Shown here: positions 6,930 to 14,600 of the stretch, in pieces | Layout: each line of letters opens with the position of its first letter | Position numbering within the stretch: position 1 is the stretch's first letter | Virus record (IMG/VR): IMGVR_UViG_3300044939_000165 | Location: 1-64,000 of that record | Origin: a virus | Length of the DNA: 64,000 nt | Direction: 5' to 3' (one strand) | The notes under the pieces: generated by a model | What the model was told of the DNA's origin: nothing | The model's input: the letters and a program-made list of their open reading frames with translations, nothing else | Database searches by the model: none | Made by a program: the position numbers and the translations under genes

Positions 6930-7419
6930 ATGAATTGCCTTCATTCGTTTCGGTAAACGCCGCTGCGCGGCGCATGATTGCGGTCTGAAGGCGTTGTATA
7001 GTGCGCAGGTAATTTGCGGCCCGAATGCGCACAAGGGTGTTAGTAGTTTGGCGGCGTGGATTACATAGGCCCACGCGAAAACGCATGATTGCCTCATCGA
7101 TGTTGCCGCACACTGCAAGGCTACGGTGCAATGCGCCGGCTGCATGTAGATGAGTGCCGGCAGTATGTCGGCGATTACGAGAGATCGGTGCACCCCAATT
7201 GCCGCCCTCTCCCTTATCGCAACCTAAGTGCGTTTCGGCAAAGGCGACAGCAGCTAGTACCTCGCGGGGTACGTCTGGATAGCGCGCAAAGGCTTCATCG
7301 AGCTGCGCTGCAATACGTGCACGGTTTCGTTCTATGCACGTTCGATTGTTGCCAGACATATATGGAAAAAGATCGAGGATGATGGAGATAATCAGAGCTG
7401 AAGTCAAAGTTGAAGACAT
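6919..7419 (-). CDS. Lytic transglycosylase-like protein with N-terminal membrane segment (166 aa)
   Basis: Residues about 48-120 resemble the SLT/lysozyme-like fold: VPREVLAAVAFAETHLGC places a candidate catalytic Glu at residue 62, followed by GEGGNWGAP, HTAGT and FRVGLC. Such enzymes cleave the glycan strands of peptidoglycan. The N terminus (STLTSALIISIILDLFPY) is a single hydrophobic segment that could act as a signal-anchor or export signal. The start at 7419 was chosen to keep this segment N-terminal; upstream Mets (7485, 7518) extend it but show no ribosome site. It may be the lysis enzyme or a virion-associated muramidase; it is not next to the holin-like gene at 19639. Confidence 0.6.
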   Translation of the reverse strand: MSSTLTSALIISIILDLFPYMSGNNRTCIERNRARIAAQLDEAFARYPDVPREVLAAVAFAETHLGCDKGEGGNWGAPISRNRRHTAGTHLHAAGALHRSLAVCGNIDEAIMRFRVGLCNPRRQTTNTLVRIRAANYLRTIQRLQTAIMRRAAAFTETNEGNSFTP

Positions 7420-7459
7420 GGACGTGAGGCGTAGCGCAACGTAACAATCCTGACAACAC

Positions 7460-7702
7460 TCAAGTTTGTGTTTGCCTGTTGTCATAGCGTTGCATTGCTC
7501 GCTGTAGATCCATGCCAATAGCTTGAATATCTGAGTGAAGTGCTTTCACAACCTGATCAAACCATGAATGCGAAATGGTTTCGGAAGTTTCGTCATTTTC
7601 TTGCAACGCTAAACAGTAAGCATCGTGTACTAGTTGATCAGTACCTAAAACGAAACATTCATAGCACCAGCGAAGAAGAGGATGATTAGTAGTTGTGTGT
7701 CT
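7460..7702 (-). pseudogene. Open frame without a good start, possible gene remnant
   Basis: On the minus strand the frame is open for 80 codons from just after a TAG (7703-7705) to TGA (7460-7462), with protein-like composition (HPLLRWCYECFVLGTDQ ... HDAYCLALQENDETSE ... DQVVKALHSDIQAIGMDL). There is no ATG near the 5' end; the first usable start is TTG 7606, giving 48 aa without a ribosome site. It may be the 3' end of a gene truncated upstream, or a TTG-started small gene ahead of the transglycosylase-like gene. Confidence 0.35.
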
Positions 7703-7750
7703 CTACATGTTTACTTTGTATGAGTAATGTGTCCGTAAGGAGACCGTAAC

Positions 7751-8056
7751 ATGAAGAAGTTGAGTACGGGCACTTGCACCACAGTGGAGTACGTGATTGT
7801 TGACTCAAATGGTGTTCGTATTCCAAATATTGCGCCGTTTACGGATATTGTTGCTGCGTTGAAGAAGGCGCGCGCTCTAGGGACATGCAATACTGTCATG
7901 AAGGTAGCTGGCACAACGCAGATACCTATGGCACATCAAGGTCCTGGGGGTTGGTGCCCGAAAGTAAAAATTAAAGAACATAGGGGAGATCCTTGTAGTC
8001 GAGCAGCGCGTGCGCGATCACGGTTACGCCGTCGCCGTCGTCGTTGGATTTGTTGA
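7751..8056 (+). CDS. Hypothetical protein with Arg-rich tail (101 aa)
   Basis: A good ribosome site (TAAGGAG) precedes ATG 7751. The first 60 residues look like a small alpha/beta domain (VEYVIVDSNGVRIPNI), and the last 20 are very Arg-rich (RARSRLRRRRRRW), suggesting nucleic-acid binding. No family recognised. It is an isolated rightward gene followed by a bidirectional terminator. Confidence 0.6.
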   Translation: MKKLSTGTCTTVEYVIVDSNGVRIPNIAPFTDIVAALKKARALGTCNTVMKVAGTTQIPMAHQGPGGWCPKVKIKEHRGDPCSRAARARSRLRRRRRRWIC

Positions 8057-8083
8057 TGTTTGCACTATGTGATATCTAAAAAA

Positions 8084-8129
8084 GAAACCTAAACTCTATG
8101 GACACATATGCCCATAGAGTTTAGGTTTC
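8084..8129. terminator. Bidirectional hairpin terminator
   Basis: GAAACCTAAACTCTATGG pairs perfectly with CCATAGAGTTTAGGTTTC around a short loop, with A-rich and T-rich flanks. It lies between convergent genes ending at 8056 (+) and 8141 (-). Confidence 0.9.
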
Positions 8130-8140
8130 GTGTTTATTTT

Positions 8141-8692
8141 TTATTTGTTTTCACGGTATGATTTGTTTGGGCCTTTAAATTTATTTTGTTTGTAGTGTTT
8201 TACTTTTCGCTTTGGGGGCAGCTTACCAGTGCGATTAAAGTATTTCATCATGTGCTGGATCCAGCCGGCTATATTCAGTGCGCGAATTTCTTTTGCTGTA
8301 GCTACGATAGCGCCGCCACTGAATTCGTCATTTCGCAATTTGTCAATAGTTGGAGACCAACTTATTGCCCAGATGGCTGTTGGTCGAAACGTTTTTAAGA
8401 ATGCGCGTGCTAATTGACCCGCTGCCCAGGGATTGCCGTAGGCTTTAGAGTAGATATGTAGGCAGTTCTTGTTTTCTTCGTCGTAGTCAAAGTAGTACTG
8501 GAAGTTTGGGGCGAGGTAGGGGTCATTTTTATTTCGCCAGGGTTCATCGGCGATCAGCTTTTTGATCGTTTCTTCATTTTTGTCGCCAGCTAGTTGGACT
8601 GACACGTCACGGAGCGCATGCAATAACCAGCGCTCTTCATCAGCTGTGAGATGCGTGAATTTACCGGCGAATTGAGCGTAGTTGATTATCAT
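8141..8692 (-). CDS. Hypothetical phage protein (183 aa)
   Basis: The segment AFLKTFRPTAIWAISWSPT followed by FSGGAIVATAKEI (about residues 97-140) resembles a protein type common in phage genomes but without assigned function. The C terminus is Lys-rich. It is the last gene of the leftward run from about 17.2 kb and ends at the bidirectional terminator. The ribosome site is weak. Confidence 0.6.
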   Translation of the reverse strand: MIINYAQFAGKFTHLTADEERWLLHALRDVSVQLAGDKNEETIKKLIADEPWRNKNDPYLAPNFQYYFDYDEENKNCLHIYSKAYGNPWAAGQLARAFLKTFRPTAIWAISWSPTIDKLRNDEFSGGAIVATAKEIRALNIAGWIQHMMKYFNRTGKLPPKRKVKHYKQNKFKGPNKSYRENK

Positions 8693-8736
8693 GGTTTGTT
8701 TTACTTCTTATGGTGAATGGGTTGAGTAGTATATCC

Positions 8737-9468
8737 CTAGGAAGCCAGTATTTTTGGACCGAACCATCGAACCATGTCAGCTTCGAATACTGGCATAAGT
8801 CGGGGGAGACGTTCTTTTAGCCATGGAGTGATGGCGGCATCCACAGCTATTTCGCATTGTCGAACCCAGTTTCGGTGCCGTTGTCGTACAACCTTTGGTT
8901 CGTTGTAGGGGTCGTTACTATCGGGCTCGTGAGGCATTTCGGGTACTGCTGGAAGCGTGTCGTTGTCGAGCGCGCCAAAGACGATTGTTGATTTGAAGTG
9001 ATCGAGGGCTTCAGGTTCATCTTTTGAGTCCCACCACCAATCGACAGGTGGTGGGAGCACTTTTATGTGGCGTAGGTACTTTTTGTACCAGAAAAGGCTG
9101 TTGGCAATGTATTGCGATGGTCCATACTTCACATTGAACATGTGCCATCGCAGTAGTGATGGTACGATTGCGTCGCGTTCGTTGAGCAGTCCGCGTGTTG
9201 CGAGCGATACGAGTAAGTCGTGGAGACACCCAGCGGATTCTAGACAGTGTTGTCCTTGAATCCACGTTGCGCCTTTTACTCTGAAGTACGCAGGTTGAGG
9301 GTCGTTGTCGCTTGGTTTATAAAGGCTGACTTCCCAGCGTACTCGAAGCTTGCGTTGACCGGATGCGAGATCTTCTGGAACAGGGTATGTTGCTGTATAG
9401 GTGGTTTTGCTGATGTCGCGAACTGGCATTGTGATTTTTACCCAGCCTTTGAATAGGTAGAAGCGCAC
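8737..9468 (-). CDS. Hypothetical protein (243 aa)
   Basis: Trp/Pro-rich protein with no recognised domain. It has an N-terminal beta-rich part (TYTATYPVPEDLASGQ, LRVRWEVSLYKP) and a helical C-terminal part with WLKERLPRLMPVFEADM. The frame starts at GTG 9468; ATG 9429 is an alternative. Neither has a clear ribosome site. It follows the zinc-ribbon gene by 35 bp. Confidence 0.55.
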   Translation of the reverse strand: MRFYLFKGWVKITMPVRDISKTTYTATYPVPEDLASGQRKLRVRWEVSLYKPSDNDPQPAYFRVKGATWIQGQHCLESAGCLHDLLVSLATRGLLNERDAIVPSLLRWHMFNVKYGPSQYIANSLFWYKKYLRHIKVLPPPVDWWWDSKDEPEALDHFKSTIVFGALDNDTLPAVPEMPHEPDSNDPYNEPKVVRQRHRNWVRQCEIAVDAAITPWLKERLPRLMPVFEADMVRWFGPKILAS

Positions 9469-9503
9469 GATTACTTGTCGAATATTTCGACAGGCTTCGA
9501 TTT

Positions 9504-10136
9504 TTACGCGCGAGGCATTGCGACGTAAACATCGCAGACTTCATACGGCTCTTCGCGCATTACTATACCGGTGATAATGATGGCCGTTCCAAATGGCCCT
9601 GTTTCGTAGTACACGCCATCAATTTCTGCTGTGCCTCCAGGTGTGTCAGGAATAGTTTCTGTGCCTGTAATTGGCCGATAGACCATTGGCATCCCGCACC
9701 CAGGACAGTACGACGCCGAAAGCGTCGTTAGTAGTACGCGACGACATTTTTCACAGTGTGCTTCGCGTAATGGCAACGGGGATTGAAGTTTGCCATGAGG
9801 ATTTTTTGGTGTGTGTTGTGTTGTTTTTGATTCACTGTTTTTGGCTGAAGAGTGTGCGGTTTTTGGTTCGTCGTTCTTGGGTACTTCCTTCGTACTTCGC
9901 TTAGGGGATGGTATATCGATGTTTGGTGGCAACCAATCGACTGCGTCAGGCGATCCGTGCTTGGCGCATGCGTAGTTTGCTACATGCCCAGTAGATGTGA
10001 GTTGGGCATGATTGACTTTGCCACGTTTGCATTGGTGGCATGTTTGGGTTACTTCACATGGGCAGATACGCCGAATTAGGTTGTCGTCTTGATCTCGAAT
10101 TAATTTGTACTCTGTGCCGCACTTGTCGCACTTCAT
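9504..10136 (-). CDS. Multi-zinc-ribbon protein (210 aa)
   Basis: The N terminus carries CDKCGTEY ... CPC ... CHQCKRGK and a further Cys-His (CAKHG), and residues about 128-147 carry CEKCRR ... CPGCGMP, so at least two zinc-binding modules are present. A Ser/Lys/Pro-rich linker (about residues 76-118) joins them. Zinc ribbons of this kind usually bind nucleic acid or partner proteins; the role is unknown. TTTACGGCGT lies just upstream of the start (10145). Confidence 0.65.
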   Translation of the reverse strand: MKCDKCGTEYKLIRDQDDNLIRRICPCEVTQTCHQCKRGKVNHAQLTSTGHVANYACAKHGSPDAVDWLPPNIDIPSPKRSTKEVPKNDEPKTAHSSAKNSESKTTQHTPKNPHGKLQSPLPLREAHCEKCRRVLLTTLSASYCPGCGMPMVYRPITGTETIPDTPGGTAEIDGVYYETGPFGTAIIITGIVMREEPYEVCDVYVAMPRA

Positions 10137-10167
10137 GTGTGTTTTTTACGGCGTACATAGTTGTTGG

Positions 10168-11022
10168 TTAGACTTTGATGTACTTCGACGTAGCGCTGGT
10201 GCTTCCGTCTTGCAGCGTTTCAAATGAGAAGTCTGCAAACAGTTCTGGCACGGTGTTCTGAAGCACCTTGAGCACTGGCACCATTGCGCGACGTATTGCT
10301 ACGTCTGCGGATTTTGCGCAGCGCATGAAGAGCACGTGGCGCCATGCGCGAACGTTGCCTGTGATCACGATCGGTGCTTCGACCCAGTTAGGCAGCACAC
10401 GGCGCGCCGCACTTAGGAGTCGCTTTCGCCACTCCGTATTTGATTCTCCGTCTAGCTGAGGGTACTTGGTTTGGTATGCTTCAATCCAGCGCCTATAGCG
10501 GTATAGGTCGTACGCCATGTCCTCTAGGGCGTCATGGACAAGTTCTGGATCGTTCTGAATGTCGTACGGTAAACAGAAGCGCAGCTTATCTTCGCCTACG
10601 TAGCGTTGAGATACTTGTGAGTAGGCCATGCCAGCGCGGTGCCGTACAATCTCGTGAGTGACGGCGCGATCGACACCCCATATTAAGAATGTGTAGTTTG
10701 CGTGTTCTAAAATGGAACCATGACCTTGTGTCATGATGCGCGTGAAGTATTTGTCAGCTTCAGCGTGCGGGGTGTGTAGTTGGCCTAGCGAGAGGTAGCA
10801 GATCTGGCCGGAGAATTTTGACAGCAAACCTCCATCGCTGATTAAGCTTCGTTCTAGCGCGTCTACTGATTCTTCGTAGTAAGCGTCGAAACCATAGTCG
10901 TTGAGAAAAGGTTTTATTTCCTCAACGTTGACGCGTGTTTCAGCGATCATGGACACGCTCGGTGCGGTTGAGTAACGCACTCCGTTAGGAGCTTTGATAG
11001 TGGGGTATGTGATGCTTTTCAT
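10168..11022 (-). CDS. thyX: Flavin-dependent thymidylate synthase ThyX
   Basis: ThyX methylates dUMP to dTMP using methylenetetrahydrofolate and FAD/NADPH. Signature residues are HGSILEHANYTF (101-112), which supplies substrate-binding residues, and RHR (127-129) followed by SQRY. The usual signature is RHR-x7-S; here I count eight residues between Arg129 and Ser138 (RHRAGMAYSQVSQRY), a one-residue-longer spacing. Length (284 aa) is slightly long for the family. Together with the dCMP deaminase (4811) and RNR (48594) it completes a phage-encoded route to dTTP precursors. Confidence 0.93.
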   Translation of the reverse strand: MKSITYPTIKAPNGVRYSTAPSVSMIAETRVNVEEIKPFLNDYGFDAYYEESVDALERSLISDGGLLSKFSGQICYLSLGQLHTPHAEADKYFTRIMTQGHGSILEHANYTFLIWGVDRAVTHEIVRHRAGMAYSQVSQRYVGEDKLRFCLPYDIQNDPELVHDALEDMAYDLYRYRRWIEAYQTKYPQLDGESNTEWRKRLLSAARRVLPNWVEAPIVITGNVRAWRHVLFMRCAKSADVAIRRAMVPVLKVLQNTVPELFADFSFETLQDGSTSATSKYIKV

Positions 11023-11049
11023 GGTTTGTTGAATCCTTTGAAATGGTGT

Positions 11050-11508
11050 TTAGACAAACGGTTCTTTGCAGACGCAACACCGCAAGTCTTCGTCTTTGAT
11101 TGAGTACAGAGCTTTCAGTGTGATGAGTTCGGGGTGCTTATCAAAGCACTCTCCAGGATGGACAAGGGCGTAGTCTCGAAGGACGTATGCAACAGGTGCA
11201 GGGAATTTGACGCCGTATACGGCAGTACGTATCAAATTGATTTCGTGTGCGAAGCGCTCGCTCAAAGTGTGTCGTACGGATGCTTTGTCGAACTTGCCTA
11301 CGACACGAAGTGCGGAAGGATTGTTTGGTCGGATAACGGCGTATTGTCCTGTTGCAAGGGGACGCACTTGATAAAACGATTTCTCATTGATTGTGACTGT
11401 CTCCCCGTTCAGGATCACAGTCATCGTATCCGAATTTGAAAACCAGCTGCGAAACCTTTTGGGTATTTCTACGGACACTTTTGTCAGAGGAAACGGAAAC
11501 GACAGCAT
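11050..11508 (-). CDS. Hypothetical protein with C-terminal CCxC (152 aa)
   Basis: The start is ATG 11508 (MLSFPFPL), with GAGG about 8 nt upstream. Another ATG-like start at 11553 lies deeper in the upstream gene. There is no recognised family: beta-rich in the first half, and ending with DLRCCVCKEPFV, a possible metal site. It overlaps the upstream gene (11384-11779) by 125 bp in another frame, which is unusually long for this genome. Confidence 0.55.
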   Translation of the reverse strand: MLSFPFPLTKVSVEIPKRFRSWFSNSDTMTVILNGETVTINEKSFYQVRPLATGQYAVIRPNNPSALRVVGKFDKASVRHTLSERFAHEINLIRTAVYGVKFPAPVAYVLRDYALVHPGECFDKHPELITLKALYSIKDEDLRCCVCKEPFV

Positions 11509-11779
11509 GTGTTTTCCTCGGCGGTAAAGGTTTGCGTGGTTCAAATTGTTCATCTCGTTCGACGATGGCTACCCAGCTCCACGAGCCTTCTCCGAAGGCA
11601 TTGAGCTCGATGATTCGATACAGGCATTGGTGTTGTGGTTGTCCAACCACCACCCGTAGCCAGTCCCCCAAAAAGACACGGGGCCCGGTGCCCCGTATCA
11701 CACCGTCGGTGCCGTTGACATCGACTTCGTGATGCGGAGCGTCGGGCCCTGTTAAATCATGTATGACATATCGTGGCAT
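11384..11779 (-). CDS. Hypothetical protein, start codon inside a palindrome (131 aa)
   Basis: The first 95 residues look like a beta-rich domain (VRGTGPRVF-like turn, GDWLRVVV, SWSWVAIVERDE). The last 40 residues overlap the next gene and are low-complexity. ATG 11779 lies within a 22-bp perfect palindrome (11778-11799), so an mRNA hairpin could hide the start, or the site could be an operator for the Xre-type regulator just upstream. Not recognised otherwise. Confidence 0.5.
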   Translation of the reverse strand: MPRYVIHDLTGPDAPHHEVDVNGTDGVIRGTGPRVFLGDWLRVVVGQPQHQCLYRIIELNAFGEGSWSWVAIVERDEQFEPRKPLPPRKTHAVVSVSSDKSVRRNTQKVSQLVFKFGYDDCDPERGDSHNQ

Positions 11780-11817
11780 GGCAGAGTTAACTCTGCCATA
11801 CTTACCTATCTAGGTAA
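11778..11817. promoter_or_regulatory. Two adjacent perfect inverted repeats next to the Xre gene
   Basis: 11778-11799 is a 22-bp perfect palindrome centred on GTTAAC. 11802-11817 is TTACCTA-TC-TAGGTAA. The first covers the start codon of the gene at 11384-11779; the second covers the stop codon of the Xre-type gene (11806). They are candidate operators or translation-control hairpins. No T-run follows, so a terminator is unlikely. Confidence 0.6.
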
Positions 11818-12156
11818 AGTCTTTTTTTGTTTACGGCGTGAAGGCCAGTGTTCAGGATGTTGTACTAACCATGCTTCATCATAAGGAGGTAGTCGTCCCC
11901 GTAGTTGGAACAACTTTACGTATGAGTCGGAGTCAAGTTCAAGTACTTTTGCAAGCTTGTCTAGGCGTTTGGGACTGATTGCGCGTTTCCCACGTTCCAG
12001 ATCACTCAGATATGGTACTGATACTCCTGCACTTTTAGCTACTTCGCTGAGTACTTTTTCTCGTTGTTGTCGTGCTTCTCGTAACAGTTTACCAAGCGCC
12101 ACGCGGCGCATTTTCGCGTCGTCGGGGAGCCCTTCCCGTTCGGCGCGTTTGTTCAT
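11806..12156 (-). CDS. Xre-family helix-turn-helix regulator (116 aa)
   Basis: A Cro/CI-type HTH covers residues about 20-75: LGKLLREARQQ, LSEVAKSAGVSVPYLSDLERG (the recognition region) and LDKLAKVLELD. The C-terminal 40 residues are basic and Pro/Trp-containing. It should bind an inverted-repeat operator; the nearest candidates are the palindromes at 11778-11817. It has a good ribosome site (AAGGAG, 6 nt) and overlaps the preceding gene by 4 nt (ATGA), so the two are co-translated. The partner gene is not a recognisable toxin, so I do not call this a toxin-antitoxin pair. Confidence 0.85.
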   Translation of the reverse strand: MNKRAEREGLPDDAKMRRVALGKLLREARQQREKVLSEVAKSAGVSVPYLSDLERGKRAISPKRLDKLAKVLELDSDSYVKLFQLRGRLPPYDEAWLVQHPEHWPSRRKQKKTLPR

Positions 12157-12518
12157 GGTCGCTCCTTGTATGAGAACTGTCCGTTATAGAATGCTTCCCA
12201 GTCTTCGAACGAAAGAAACTCAGGTTCAGGTACTCCGTCGAGGCGCCACCATCCGCCTGCCATTTCAGATAGCTGATGCAGTTCGCCGACTTCTTCTTCA
12301 GTAAGTCTTTCAGGGCCGTTTATAATGGCATACCAAAGGGCGTAATCTAGTCCTGGCGCATTTTCAGTTTGAAGGTACTTTACGCCAAGGTAACGCATGT
12401 AATCTAATAGACGCTCACTTGCGAGGCTGCGCACAAGGTCAACAAGTTTGCGTACAATTTCGTCGTCGTGAGCTTCGAGTTTAAGTAGCTCGTCGTTGTT
12501 AAAGTAATGGTTTCGCAT
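12153..12518 (-). CDS. Hypothetical protein co-translated with Xre regulator (121 aa)
   Basis: The C-terminal half has LTEEEVGELHQLSEMAGGWWRLD ... EPEFLSFEDWEAFY (in pieces, residues about 72-110), a GGWW-x-acidic pattern that I associate with small phage proteins of unknown function. The N-terminal half is helical and Leu-rich. The stop overlaps the regulator's start as ATGA. Confidence 0.6.
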   Translation of the reverse strand: MRNHYFNNDELLKLEAHDDEIVRKLVDLVRSLASERLLDYMRYLGVKYLQTENAPGLDYALWYAIINGPERLTEEEVGELHQLSEMAGGWWRLDGVPEPEFLSFEDWEAFYNGQFSYKERP

Positions 12519-12561
12519 TACTCAAAAATAACATACGTCAGAGACTGCGTCTAAACGTAGA

Positions 12562-12933
12562 TTATTTAGTGTTGTGCTCTTGTCTTTGTGTGTCTGAGCG
12601 TCTAGTGAGTGCAGCGGCAACTTGTTCTTGATTTACAGGGCGTCGTTCAGTAGTTGTCGGAGCGACCGCTTGCACTTCGATTTCATTGTTCATGTATTTT
12701 GCTCGTTCAGCGGTCAGTTCATCAATTTGTGCTTGAAGTGCTGCAATATGTGCATCAATGGCAGCGCATCTTGCAGCGCAAGCATCCTCAAGGGAGGTGT
12801 AAAGATTACGCCGTGAAACAGGGTTGACGAGCAACCCTGGCAAAACAAGCGCTTCTTTTTCAGCGTCTTCGTCGCTTACGGTGAATTCTTTGATGCCGTT
12901 ACGTCCGTCAATGTAATAAAGCTTGGTGGCCAT
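12562..12933 (-). CDS. Hypothetical coiled-coil protein, start codon in a perfect stem (123 aa)
   Basis: Residues about 48-80 form a heptad-like helix (AAIDAHIAALQAQIDELTAERAK read in parts), and the tail is polar. The N terminus (MATKLYYIDGRNG) starts at ATG 12933, which lies in a 16-bp perfect stem (12928-12966), and no ribosome site precedes it. Either the start is structurally hidden, with translation regulated, or initiation is unusual. No family recognised. Confidence 0.55.
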   Translation of the reverse strand: MATKLYYIDGRNGIKEFTVSDEDAEKEALVLPGLLVNPVSRRNLYTSLEDACAARCAAIDAHIAALQAQIDELTAERAKYMNNEIEVQAVAPTTTERRPVNQEQVAAALTRRSDTQRQEHNTK

Positions 12934-12966
12934 ACCGGAAGTCTAATGAGGACTTCCGGTATGGCC
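12928..12966. promoter_or_regulatory. Perfect 16-bp stem-loop over a start codon
   Basis: GGCCATACCGGAAGTC (12928-12943) pairs with GACTTCCGGTATGGCC (12951-12966) around a 7-nt loop. No T-run follows on either strand, arguing against a simple terminator. The start codon of the leftward gene at 12933 lies in the stem. Confidence 0.7.
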
Positions 12967-12995
12967 AAGGGTTCTTTACGTCGTTGAATTAAAGA

Positions 12996-14006
12996 TCAGT
13001 CTACGTTGCCGCCTGCACGCCAGCTATTGACTGCACGGTTTTTTACTACTTTGAACCAGGTTTTACCGTTGCCAAGTTTGAGCGTGCTGTGATCGGCGTC
13101 ATATAGCATTCCACTAACGTATACACCATCGTCGCACACCATTCTCGTTGCGCGATGTCGGTTGTGCCGACGGTATATTAATCCGTCTACCCCTTGCATG
13201 TACTCAAACTGTATTTTAGCGTTGTCCGATAATATCGGAACTCCCTTTTTGTATTCTTTAATGTTGCTTTTTGAAATGTCTTGCCAATTTTTTATGATTT
13301 GATCTGGTTTGAATTTCTTCTCGGGCATTGAAATTAGAAACCATTCGCCCTGTCGCAGGGCATCCTTAGGCACATCTTTTGGACGCAATAATGCGAGTGC
13401 CTCGTCGACGGTTGTGGGATCAGGGCGAGCGCTTGGCAGTTGCACTAGGAAGAAATTGCGACGTTCAGGGTCGTCGTTCCGGTCCAGTCCGGATACATAA
13501 TAGACGTAGCTTGTAAAGTATTTGTTTTTAGTGTTGTCCCACGTCTCTCGTTTTATGCGAAACAGCGTTTCGCCAAGGAAATGCTTTTTTTGCAGGTGTT
13601 TATGTGGGGTGCCGGCTTGAGCACACTTTTTGTTTCGACAGGGAATAAGCGTTTCAATTTCACGATCTGGAGTGACGTCTACGAGTATGACGTCGTCTGG
13701 AATGAGTCCTGCTGCACGTAGTGCTGAGTAGGGGATGTACGCGACTTTTGACAGTCCGTGTTGCTTGATTGCTTCACGGAGTTCTTTCTGTTGTTCTCTG
13801 GTTGTCTTCGACGGACCTTCGTCTGCGTTGACGAGCAGTATGCCGTTTGGTAACCAGCGGGCAAGTTGTATAACTTCGTATGACCAGAGTACGCCGTATT
13901 CGTCATATGAGAAGCGCGCTCGGTCAGAGAGTTTTGAGAGTAAGCGCGTATTGAGTGGTTTCCCTAAAACATAATCGTTGGCGATCGCGCTGTTGAGTTT
14001 GCTCAT
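12996..14006 (-). CDS. Conserved-type phage protein of unknown function (336 aa)
   Basis: The C terminus (RHRATRMVCDDGVYVSGMLYDADHSTLKLGNGKTWF, read in parts, then NRAVNSWRAGGNVD) resembles a protein type I associate with phages, but no function is known to me. A CxxxxC motif with nearby His (CRNKKCAQAGTPHKH, about residues 122-136) may bind zinc. Good ribosome site (GAGG, about 9 nt). It overlaps the upstream gene by 4 nt (ATGA). Confidence 0.65.
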   Translation of the reverse strand: MSKLNSAIANDYVLGKPLNTRLLSKLSDRARFSYDEYGVLWSYEVIQLARWLPNGILLVNADEGPSKTTREQQKELREAIKQHGLSKVAYIPYSALRAAGLIPDDVILVDVTPDREIETLIPCRNKKCAQAGTPHKHLQKKHFLGETLFRIKRETWDNTKNKYFTSYVYYVSGLDRNDDPERRNFFLVQLPSARPDPTTVDEALALLRPKDVPKDALRQGEWFLISMPEKKFKPDQIIKNWQDISKSNIKEYKKGVPILSDNAKIQFEYMQGVDGLIYRRHNRHRATRMVCDDGVYVSGMLYDADHSTLKLGNGKTWFKVVKNRAVNSWRAGGNVD

Positions 14007-14560
14007 GGCAATGATTCCTCGTTGTCGTTGTTGTCGTCAACGTCACGGTACTCAACGGCAAGCAGATATGTCCCGTCACCTTCGCTTGGCTCTAAAGTCA
14101 GGCCTACAGCGTTGAGCGCGGTTTCTGCTGATTTGTACCATTTTTCGTCATCCCACGCTTCATGGGAGCCTAGTCCCATACAACGCGGACACCTTCCATC
14201 TCCGCGCGTGACAAGTGCGTTGAGACGCTCTGATGCTGCGCGGATGTGCGAGGGCCAGTTGAGTGCTGGACCATATTGAGAGATCCATCGTTGGCGTTGT
14301 CGCCGGCTACGATTCTCCCATTTTATGCGTACACGTCGTTTTATGCGACAACGCACTTTACCTGTGCCCTTGCAGTTAGGGCAGATGCTGAGGTTGTCGC
14401 ACGCAAATGGTGCGTAACATTTGCCGCTCGGTGTAAGGGTTGTAACAGAGCCTAGGGTTATCGAGCGGCGTTCTTGTCCTGGCTCGTCCAATATCCACCT
14501 TTCACGGTTTACGAGTTTTCGTACAATTCGTGGGTCGAATCCGAGTTTGATCTTAGCCAT
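14003..14560 (-). CDS. Protein with DnaJ-like CxxCxGxG zinc motifs (185 aa)
   Basis: Residues about 60-72 read CPNCKGTGKVRC, and about 123-130 read CPRCMGLG, the CxxCxGxG pattern of DnaJ-type zinc fingers; an upstream CACD may add a ligand. A basic stretch (RIKRRVRIKW) follows the first motif. The C terminus ends in an acidic tail. There is no J domain, so it is not a DnaJ co-chaperone; RNA or protein binding is more likely. Co-translated with the 336-aa gene. Confidence 0.65.
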   Translation of the reverse strand: MAKIKLGFDPRIVRKLVNRERWILDEPGQERRSITLGSVTTLTPSGKCYAPFACDNLSICPNCKGTGKVRCRIKRRVRIKWENRSRRQRQRWISQYGPALNWPSHIRAASERLNALVTRGDGRCPRCMGLGSHEAWDDEKWYKSAETALNAVGLTLEPSEGDGTYLLAVEYRDVDDNNDNEESLP

Positions 14561-14600
14561 GGTTACCTATTAGGGGTTAGAGTTGAAATGAATATGGAAC

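Noticed and set aside
11806-12518. Toxin-antitoxin pair
   Set aside because: The gene overlapping the Xre regulator has no recognisable toxin motif and resembles small phage proteins of unknown function.
14003-14560. DnaJ chaperone
   Set aside because: It has CxxCxGxG motifs but no J domain with HPD.
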